Below are positions 1 to 4,795 of a DNA stretch of 5,410 nt, piece by piece. The translations under genes and the position numbers were made by a program. Positions within the stretch are counted from its first letter, which is position 1, and each line of letters begins with the position of its first letter. The notes under the pieces are model-generated. The model was given only the letters and a program-made list of their open reading frames with translations, did not search any database and was not told the DNA's origin. Origin of the DNA: Deltaproteobacteria bacterium (GTDB taxonomy: Bacteria; Desulfobacterota; Binatia; UBA9968); assembly GCA_016184235.1 (NCBI GenBank), contig JACPDC010000309.1, forward strand, positions 1 to 5,410. The letters run 5' to 3'.

Positions 1-641
1 CCGAAGGGAAAAGAGGGCATGCCGTGGGGCAGAAGAAACGGTATAGGGAACGTCACCAGGCTGACGCCGGCGCCGGAATTTCCCTTGGCGTAGGCATGTA
101 CGGCGCCGGCCACACGGCGATGTTTGGCGTCCACTACAATCGTCTCCAGGAGAACCTCGTTGTCCCAGGAGGCGCTCAGCGATGGCCCGGGGCCGCCGAG
201 CATGCTCGTCGCCGCGTTCCACTCTACCTCCGCCAGGCGCCGTCCCTGCTCCGTATCCACTGCGAGCACGTAGCGCAGATCCAACGGGGCGATCTTCTGG
301 AAGAACGCCGGCTCTCGCAGCAAGCGCTGCCAGGCGACGTAGCCCGACGGTATTTCGTTCGCGGCGAGATCGGGAAAAGCCAGCCTGCGGAACTCTTGAC
401 CGGGGACGATACGAATGTCGGCCTGAACTTGCGCCAGGGCGCTTTGAACGCATCCCGTCACCGGGCTTTCCAGCTCTGACAGATGCTCATCCTTGACAGG
501 GGCGGTCAAGATGATGGCGATGGCGTCTTGGGGAGCCAGTCCGGTAGGGGCCAGCCGGCGCTCCTGGACCCAGGCGGTGGTGCATCCGCCGCCGGCGAGG
601 CTGATGATAAGAAGCGCAAAGAGTAACCGCCTGGCTGGCAC
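1..641 (-). CDS. Putative lipoprotein of unknown function, 3' end outside the window (partial)
   Basis: An uninterrupted minus-strand frame of about 213 codons starts at a GTG (641-639) and continues past the left edge. I do not recognise the family. The N-terminus is a classic export signal: basic PARR, a hydrophobic run LLFALLIISLA, then GGGC with Cys20 as the candidate lipidated residue. The lipobox is imperfect because the -3 position is Gly rather than Leu/Val/Ile, so a cleaved secreted protein is also possible. The mature part is mixed alpha/beta-like with no catalytic motif I can name; near the edge it has a small/hydrophobic stretch (GNSGAGVSLVTFPIPFLLPH). An in-frame stop lies upstream at about position 689. 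The only other starts are weak: a TTG at 671 would lengthen the n-region. There is no SD before the GTG, but an extended -10-like element lies 9 nt upstream. It lies downstream of mlaC on the same strand, 87 nt away, so it may be an accessory envelope protein of the Mla system; that is inference from position only. Confidence 0.7.
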   Translation of the reverse strand, partial: MPARRLLFALLIISLAGGGCTTAWVQERRLAPTGLAPQDAIAIILTAPVKDEHLSELESPVTGCVQSALAQVQADIRIVPGQEFRRLAFPDLAANEIPSGYVAWQRLLREPAFFQKIAPLDLRYVLAVDTEQGRRLAEVEWNAATSMLGGPGPSLSASWDNEVLLETIVVDAKHRRVAGAVHAYAKGNSGAGVSLVTFPIPFLLPHGMPSFPF

Positions 642-650
642 GATGCGCCC

Positions 651-659
651 ATAATACCA
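651..659 (-). promoter_or_regulatory. Extended -10-like promoter element before the lipoprotein gene
   Basis: Read on the minus strand this is TGGTATTAT, matching TGnTATAAT at the TGn and at five of six -10 positions. No good -35 lies 16-18 nt upstream, which extended -10 promoters can tolerate. Only 9 nt separate it from the GTG at 641, so transcription would begin within about 3 nt of the start codon and give a leaderless or nearly leaderless mRNA. This agrees with the absence of an SD there. Seen by eye only; such short motifs occur by chance. Confidence 0.3.
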
Positions 660-671
660 TAAACGGGACAA

Positions 672-714
672 TTTTTGGGGCTTTGTCTAAGGGCACTCAG
701 GATGGCCCCAAAAA
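672..714. repeat. 10-bp perfect inverted repeat between mlaC and the lipoprotein gene
   Basis: The arms TTTTTGGGGC (672-681) and GCCCCAAAAA (705-714) are perfectly complementary and separated by 23 nt. Inside the loop is a second small stem, CTAAG (687-691) and CTCAG (696-700), which pair with one wobble on the minus-strand transcript around a 4-nt loop. The polarity is opposite to an intrinsic terminator: U residues are in the 5' arm and A residues in the 3' arm on either strand, so no U-tract follows the hairpin. It may be an mRNA-end or stability element below mlaC, or a protein site. It begins 14 nt beyond the mlaC stop codon. Confidence 0.5.
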
Positions 715-728
715 GAACTTCCTATCCT

Positions 729-1334
729 TCATTGCGAGCCTACCTGTTTGCGAAGCGCCCCAAGCATTTCCTCGGGAGATTGCTTGGTGAGAACGCGGCC
801 GAATTGGCTTCGATAGTTTGAGACCACGCTGATGTTCTCAATAACAAAATCGTAAACCCACCATTCGCCGCCCTTCGCGATCATCCGGAAATTGATCGGA
901 GTCTCAGTGGAGCCGGATAAAAGTTTGCTATCCACCTCGACCCTGTTCTCCCGTAGCCCCCTTTCTTTCCCAAAGACAACCTCCTGGTCCTTGTACGATA
1001 GGATCGTGTCCATGTAAACTTTTTCAAGGAGCGTTTTATAGAGCTGCATGAATTCCTTTTGCTGGTCGGGTTTCAACTTATCCCAGTTTCGAGACAGGGT
1101 GCTTCTCGAAAGCTCGGCGTAATCAAAAGTGCTGTCAAAAATCTGCCGAAGCCTCGTTTTTTTGACTTCCTTGGCCGATTCGCTTTTGAGGGCCGGATCC
1201 CGCAGCACGGCAAGCACCTGGTGGACACGCGATTTGATCGTGTCGAGCGCCGTGGCCGCATGGACCTGAATCGGGATTGTCGAGAGAATCAGAAGATGTA
1301 ATCCGATAAGCAGTTTTCTCATTGGCGGTCTCAT
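729..1334 (-). CDS. mlaC: MlaC-type periplasmic phospholipid-binding protein
   Basis: MlaC/Ttg2D proteins carry a phospholipid across the periplasm between the inner-membrane MlaFED complex and the outer membrane. This 201-residue protein has the usual length. A Sec signal peptide (MRKLL, hydrophobic to about residue 22, likely cleaved after VHA at residue 26) precedes the mature helical domain. Family hallmarks are FDYAELSRSTLSRNW (70-84), the following helix KLKPDQQKEFMQLYKTLL, the strand GEWWVYDFVIENISVV, and NYRSQF (173-178). The chosen ATG forms an ATGA overlap with the mlaD stop and has AAGGA (1345-1341) six nt upstream. A second in-frame ATG at 1322 would also leave a full signal peptide, but the overlap and SD favour 1334. 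It is the third gene of the mlaE-mlaD-mlaC run and is probably translationally coupled to mlaD. Confidence 0.95.
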   Translation of the reverse strand: MRPPMRKLLIGLHLLILSTIPIQVHAATALDTIKSRVHQVLAVLRDPALKSESAKEVKKTRLRQIFDSTFDYAELSRSTLSRNWDKLKPDQQKEFMQLYKTLLEKVYMDTILSYKDQEVVFGKERGLRENRVEVDSKLLSGSTETPINFRMIAKGGEWWVYDFVIENISVVSNYRSQFGRVLTKQSPEEMLGALRKQVGSQ

Positions 1335-1804
1335 TTATTTTCCTTGGCTTGTTTTTTCTCCACGTCTCCGAACGCATATTTGCTGATGAGTTCCAGGATA
1401 TCCACGGGCGGCTCGGTTTCGGTGATGGTTCCGCCGGGCTTCAACAGACCGCCTCCGCCGCCGGCGTCTATTTTCACGAACCTGTCGCCCAGCAGGCCGT
1501 TCGTCTTGATCGAGGCCATGGCGTCATCGTAGATCTCGACGCCGTTGCCGATCCTCAATTCCACCACTGCCACTTGATCTTTCTGATCCATGGTAAATCC
1601 GGCCACCCGGCCTATCTGCATGCCCAGCATCTCCACCGGGCTTCCCACCTTCAGGCCGGAGACCGAGGTGAACCTGGCGAAGAGCGGATAGGAGCTGTCG
1701 CCCGGCATGGAAATGTCGCCGAGCTTCAACGTCAAGTACGCCACGCATAAAAGGCAAATGACCACAAAAATCCCGACCGTGGTCTCCATGGAATACTTCT
1801 TCAT
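1331..1804 (-). CDS. mlaD: MlaD-type MCE-domain subunit of a phospholipid ABC transporter
   Basis: MlaD forms a hexameric MCE ring anchored in the inner membrane, making the lipid channel between MlaE and MlaC. This 157-residue form has an N-terminal transmembrane helix (about 10-28, VGIFVVICLLCVAYLTLKL). A single MCE domain follows (about 40-115): ARFTSVSGLKVGSPVEMLGM, then IGRV, and the conserved GLLGDRFVKI (103-112). A Gly-rich turn (GGGGG, 115-119) and a short lysine-rich tail with hydrophobic DILELISKYAF come last. It is somewhat shorter than the E. coli protein (about 183 residues). I chose the ATG at 1804 because GGGGGTG (1817-1811) lies six nt upstream as an SD. An in-frame GTG at 1813 would add three residues but lies inside that SD. 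The gene starts 16 nt after the mlaE stop and overlaps mlaC by 4 nt. Confidence 0.94.
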   Translation of the reverse strand: MKKYSMETTVGIFVVICLLCVAYLTLKLGDISMPGDSSYPLFARFTSVSGLKVGSPVEMLGMQIGRVAGFTMDQKDQVAVVELRIGNGVEIYDDAMASIKTNGLLGDRFVKIDAGGGGGLLKPGGTITETEPPVDILELISKYAFGDVEKKQAKENK

Positions 1805-1810
1805 AACACC

Positions 1811-1817
1811 CACCCCC
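1811..1817 (-). promoter_or_regulatory. Shine-Dalgarno site that decides the mlaD start
   Basis: The minus strand reads GGGGGTG followed by six nt and the ATG at 1804. With G-U wobble it pairs well with the 16S rRNA tail. The alternative GTG start at 1813 overlaps this site and has no separate SD in the seven nt between it and the mlaE stop codon. Confidence 0.5.
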
Positions 1818-1820
1818 GCC

Positions 1821-2672
1821 CTATATAAGGAACGACGTTATCACATAGTCCCCGACAAGAACGACCACGCACGAGAGGACGACCGCCGCGGTGGTCGATA
1901 AACTGACGCTCTTGGCGCCGTGAGCGTCGCCGCGCATGTGTGTGAAGTAGCCTTGGAAGCAGCAGATGGTGGAGACCATGACCGCAAAGATCAGCGCTTT
2001 GAGAAATCCGCCCATGACGTCCTTGGTGTCCACGCCGGCCTGGATCTGGTAGAGGTACTCCCCGGAGTTCACGCCGAGCAACATGACGCCGGTGAAATAA
2101 CCCCCGATAAGGCCGACGGTGTCGAACAGCGCCGTCAGGAGGGGAAAGCTGACGATCGCGGCGGCGATCCGCGGGCTGATCAGGTAACCGAGCGGATCGA
2201 TGCGCATGGTATACAGGGCATCGATCTGCTCGGAAATGCGCAGGATCCCGATCTCCGCGGTCATGGAAGAGCCCGCCCTTGCGATGATCATGATCGCCGT
2301 CATGACGGGACCGAGTTCCCGGATCAATCCTAGAGCCACCGCCGAGCCCAACACCCCCTGCGCGCCGAATTTGGCCAAGGCATAATAAATCTGCAGGGCC
2401 ATGACCATGCCGGTGAAAAGGCCTATCAGCGACACGATACCCACCGTCTTGGCGCCGATATGCAAAAGCTGCTCAAGGATGCGGGACGTCTGGTTGCGCC
2501 GGAAGATCTGCAAGGAGGCCTTGGCGAAAAAGATGGTCGCCGCGCCCATATCGTTGACCCAACTTATGGCCAGCCTGCCTAATGGAGCGAATGGAGACGG
2601 CATAGACCTGCCGACTAGCCCCGGCTCCTCGTTTCCGGCCGCGCTTCGCGCATGGATTTCGTTGTCATCCAT
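1821..2672 (-). CDS. mlaE: MlaE-type permease of a phospholipid ABC transporter
   Basis: MlaE is the integral-membrane subunit that, with the MlaF ATPase and MlaD ring, moves phospholipid into or out of the inner membrane. The 283 residues include hydrophobic segments at roughly 77-97, 107-131, 165-200, 225-242 and 256-283. Family signatures are present: GLFTGMVMALQ (84-94), ELGPVMTAIMIIARAG (119-134), then the coupling-helix stretch AEIGILRISEQIDAL (139-153) and the C-terminal STTAAVVLS...GDYVITSFLI. A polar N-terminal extension of about 28 residues makes it longer than E. coli MlaE (about 260). Translation could instead start at Met24, but the first ATG has AGGGG (2683-2679) six nt upstream. 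It is the first gene of the minus-strand mla operon and faces the divergent region. The matching ATPase gene is not adjacent in this operon but on the opposite strand. Confidence 0.95.
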   Translation of the reverse strand: MDDNEIHARSAAGNEEPGLVGRSMPSPFAPLGRLAISWVNDMGAATIFFAKASLQIFRRNQTSRILEQLLHIGAKTVGIVSLIGLFTGMVMALQIYYALAKFGAQGVLGSAVALGLIRELGPVMTAIMIIARAGSSMTAEIGILRISEQIDALYTMRIDPLGYLISPRIAAAIVSFPLLTALFDTVGLIGGYFTGVMLLGVNSGEYLYQIQAGVDTKDVMGGFLKALIFAVMVSTICCFQGYFTHMRGDAHGAKSVSLSTTAAVVLSCVVVLVGDYVITSFLI

Positions 2673-2738
2673 CGACTTCCCCTCGTGCTGATTCCGGCGA
2701 TGCTACCAGATACTGCGGAAGGCGCGCAACGGCTTTGG

Positions 2739-2754
2739 CCTGTATTTTCACAGG
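2739..2754. promoter_or_regulatory. Dyad in the divergent intergenic region (candidate operator A)
   Basis: CCTGT and ACAGG form 5-bp arms around a 6-nt AT-rich centre (ATTTTC). It lies in the middle of the 137-nt region between the mlaE and zinc-ribbon gene starts. The minus strand here also reads TGTGAAAAT, a weak extended -10-like sequence for the mlaE operon. Candidate operator or promoter part only; no regulator is identified. Confidence 0.25.
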
Positions 2755-2757
2755 GAA

Positions 2758-2771
2758 ACAAGGTAACTTGT
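2758..2771. promoter_or_regulatory. Dyad in the divergent intergenic region (candidate operator B)
   Basis: ACAAG and CTTGT form 5-bp arms around GTAA. The centre lies 18 bp from that of the neighbouring dyad at 2739-2754. The pair occupies the only non-coding space between the two divergent transcription units, so a shared regulatory site is plausible. Short dyads also arise by chance. Confidence 0.25.
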
Positions 2772-2809
2772 CACGCGATTGGAACAGGGAGGGTAAGGGG
2801 GGAACTGTT

Positions 2810-3454
2810 ATGAGATGCCCAGGATGTCAAGCCGAGCTCAGCGGAGCGCCGAAATATTGCAGCGAGTGCGGCTATAACATCAAATCAGGAGAGCCGGTTC
2901 GGTCGCCCGCCTCCGGATCGGAATTCCCGGCTCAAGAGGATCTCACGGCCAAGGGCGGCGAGGGCGTATTGAAGCCGCCTTCCGGCTTCAGCCGCACGCT
3001 CTCCACCGAGCTGGTCGCAAGACAAATGGAATTGCGCGCGTTGGTTAAATTGAGCACGCTCATCCAGAGCCGAACCTACCGGCCGGGAGAAGTCGTGATC
3101 CGCAGAGGCGAGACGAATAGAGACCTCTTTTTCTTGACCGAAGGCCTGGTGGACATAACGAGGAGCGAGGGCGATACGGAATTCATGCTGAACGAAATCG
3201 AGCCGCCATACATTCTTGGGGAGATCGCCTTTCTGTTCGGCATGCCCCGAACGGCGACCGCGACGGCAAGAACGGAAGTAAAAACGTTTGTCTTGAAATA
3301 CGAGGATTTAAAGGAACTTCTCAAAGATTTCCCGGCATGGCTCCCCGCCCTTTTGACCTCGTTGGCCAGCGATATGAAATCGCTCCATTATAAGGCCAAG
3401 ATTTCGGAGAAAAGGCTCTTGGAGCTGGAGGGGCAGGGCAGGCATCGAAGTTAG
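2810..3454 (+). CDS. Zinc-ribbon plus cyclic-nucleotide-binding-domain protein
   Basis: A 214-residue cytoplasmic protein with two recognisable parts. Residues 3-20 are a zinc ribbon, Cys3-x2-Cys6 and Cys17-x2-Cys20. After a Pro/Gly/Ser-rich linker (about 25-66), residues about 70-190 form a cNMP-binding (CRP/cap-type) beta-roll: RPGEVVIRRGETNRDLFFL, then LTEGLVDIT, and a phosphate-binding cassette LGEIAFLFGMPRTATATA. The ligand residues are kept: Glu138 of GEIA and Arg147 of PRTA. No helix-turn-helix follows, only a short basic, helical tail (about 188-214), so this is not a CRP-like transcription factor but a sensor or adaptor. The ATG at 2810 is chosen over an in-frame TTG at 2735 because AAGGGGGG (2795-2802) lies seven nt upstream and the protein then starts at the zinc ribbon. 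It lies 12 nt before mlaF, so it is very likely co-transcribed and may regulate the transporter ATPase; that role is inferred from position. Confidence 0.9.
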   Translation: MRCPGCQAELSGAPKYCSECGYNIKSGEPVRSPASGSEFPAQEDLTAKGGEGVLKPPSGFSRTLSTELVARQMELRALVKLSTLIQSRTYRPGEVVIRRGETNRDLFFLTEGLVDITRSEGDTEFMLNEIEPPYILGEIAFLFGMPRTATATARTEVKTFVLKYEDLKELLKDFPAWLPALLTSLASDMKSLHYKAKISEKRLLELEGQGRHRS

Positions 3455-3466
3455 GAAGGAAGAAAC

Positions 3467-4696
3467 GTGGACGAGCCGTTAATCGAATTTAAAAACGTCA
3501 CCAAGCGTTTCGGCGGGCGGACGGTCCTCGATCGGGTCAATCTGGAGGTCCGTGACGGTCACACGACGACCATCATCGGCAAGAGCGGCACCGGCAAGAG
3601 CGTGCTCCTCAAGCACATGGTCGGGCTGCTCTCGCCGACTGAAGGAAAGATCCTGTTCAGGGGCAAGGCCGTGGATCAGATGAGCCGGAAAGAGTTGGAC
3701 GAGTTCAGAAGCCAGTTCAGTTACTGTTTTCAAAACAACGCCCTTTTCGATTCGCTCACGGTCTTTGAGAATATCGCTCTGCCGCTCCAGCAAACTACCC
3801 GAATGGGCAAGCGGGAGATCGACGGCAAGGTCATGGAGCGAATCGATCAGCTGGAGCTTTCGGAAGTGGCCCACAAGTACCCCTCCGAGCTGTCGGGCGG
3901 AATGCAGAAGCGGGCGGCCCTGGCCCGCGCGCTGATCACGGACCCGAAGATCGTGCTTTTCGACGAACCGACGACCGGCCAGGACCCGATCCGGAAGAAC
4001 GCCATCTTCAGCATGATCGTGCACAACCAGAAGAGATTCGGTTTCACCACCATCATGATCAGCCACGATATCCCCGACGTCTTCTTCATTTCCGACCGCA
4101 TTCTCGTTCTCTACGACGGCCAGATCATTTTTCAGGGCTCCTATGAGGAAATCGACAAGCTGCAGCACCCCATGGTCGATGAGTTCGTCAAAAGCCTGGA
4201 GCACTTCCAGGATGAATTGACAGGTCTTTACTCCAAGAAGACCTTCACCAAGGTCTACGAAAGGGCGGTGACCGCCAAGCAGCCGGGGGAAAACCTCACC
4301 GTAGCCGTGTTCACCGTGGACGACCTGGATGGCGTGAGCGCGAATCTGGGGCACACGACGGCGCAGGAGATCATTCAATCCTTGGCGGTATACGTCAATA
4401 AGCACTTCGGCGACGTCGGGATCTCCAACCGATCCGGCCGGGATAGGATCATGACGATCCTCGCCTTTACCGACCGCGACGTCGCCGAGCGTTTGATGGA
4501 GGATCTCGCCGGGGATCTTCGAGAGCGGGGACTTATCGATATCCAGGCTGAATCCCGGCCCGGGCAATCCTATCCCTTGTCCATCCTTGCCGGGTTGGCC
4601 GAAGGAAAGGCCGGCGAGGATATAGACATCATCTCGGAAAGGGCCAGATCCGTGCAAAAGGAAATCGCGCGATTTCAGTGCGGCGCGCCCAGGTAA
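3467..4696 (+). CDS. mlaF: MlaF-type ABC transporter ATPase with a C-terminal degenerate GGDEF-like domain
   Basis: MlaF powers the MlaFEDB phospholipid transporter from the cytoplasmic face. Residues 1-245 are a complete ABC domain: Walker A GKSGTGKS (38-45), Q-loop Gln89 in CFQNNALFDSLTVFEN, signature LSGGMQKRAALARAL (142-156), Walker B IVLFDEP with Glu167, D-loop TGQDP, and switch His200. The NNALFDSLTV segment is typical of Mla ATPases. At 409 residues it is about 140 longer than E. coli MlaF (269). The extra part (about 249-403) resembles a GGDEF domain: DELTGLYSKKTF at its start, VDDLDGVSANLGH (284-296), and RSGRDRI (322-328) in place of RYGGDEF. The catalytic Glu, the first metal Asp (Thr283) and the RxxD inhibitory site are missing, so diguanylate cyclase activity is unlikely. 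A regulatory or nucleotide-binding role is inferred. The start is GTG with AAGGA six nt upstream. The partner genes mlaE, mlaD and mlaC lie divergently, and no mlaB is present. Confidence 0.93.
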   Translation: MDEPLIEFKNVTKRFGGRTVLDRVNLEVRDGHTTTIIGKSGTGKSVLLKHMVGLLSPTEGKILFRGKAVDQMSRKELDEFRSQFSYCFQNNALFDSLTVFENIALPLQQTTRMGKREIDGKVMERIDQLELSEVAHKYPSELSGGMQKRAALARALITDPKIVLFDEPTTGQDPIRKNAIFSMIVHNQKRFGFTTIMISHDIPDVFFISDRILVLYDGQIIFQGSYEEIDKLQHPMVDEFVKSLEHFQDELTGLYSKKTFTKVYERAVTAKQPGENLTVAVFTVDDLDGVSANLGHTTAQEIIQSLAVYVNKHFGDVGISNRSGRDRIMTILAFTDRDVAERLMEDLAGDLRERGLIDIQAESRPGQSYPLSILAGLAEGKAGEDIDIISERARSVQKEIARFQCGAPR

Positions 4697-4756
4697 GGCG
4701 ACTCAGATCTTCGCGCCTGGATACAGCTAAAACCTTCCTACCTCGGGTAAATTATC

Positions 4757-4785
4757 TGGACAATTTTTTTGGGTTTGTGTACATT
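4757..4785 (+). promoter_or_regulatory. Candidate promoter for the deoxynucleoside kinase gene
   Basis: TGGACA (4757-4762, five of six matches to TTGACA) and TACATT (4780-4785, four of six to TATAAT) are separated by exactly 17 nt. The predicted transcription start, near 4792, is only about 4 nt before the ATG at 4796, implying a very short or absent leader. No SD is visible before the ATG, which fits. The kinase would then be its own transcription unit, separate from mlaF. Judged by eye only. Confidence 0.35.
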
Positions 4786-4795
4786 CGCCAGCCAG

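Noticed and set aside
24..496. Plus-strand open frames at the left edge, and a 69-codon minus-strand frame at 487-696
   Set aside because: The minus frame starting at 641 gives a convincing signal peptide and stays open to the edge. The others are Arg/Pro-rich shadows in other frames.
665..680. A sequence shared by two intergenic regions: GGACAATTTTT-GGG here and GGACAATTTTTTTGGG at 4758-4773
   Set aside because: It is a short AT-run match with different T-run lengths and opposite orientation relative to the downstream gene. Most likely coincidence.
1322..2333. Plus-strand open frames opposite mlaD and mlaE
   Set aside because: They are antisense to well-supported genes, with no domain signal and no consistent SD.
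2739..2754. LexA-box resemblance (CTGT...ACAG)
   Set aside because: The spacing between half-sites is 6 nt, not the 8 nt of the enterobacterial LexA consensus, and no SOS gene is nearby.
2735..2809. A 25-residue N-terminal extension of the zinc-ribbon protein from a TTG
   Set aside because: The ATG at 2810 has a strong SD and starts directly at the zinc ribbon. The extension crosses both intergenic dyads.
3479..4657. A long open frame (392 codons) on the minus strand, opposite mlaF
   Set aside because: It lies entirely antisense to a gene with clear ABC motifs, its translation shows no recognisable domain, and it has the His/Gly/Asp/Leu-rich look of a shadow frame in GC-rich DNA.
4697..4795. 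Intrinsic terminator after mlaF
   Set aside because: There is a T-run at 4764-4770 but no stable stem directly before it. The GGCGCG/CGCGCC pair near 4681-4718 is not followed by a T-run.
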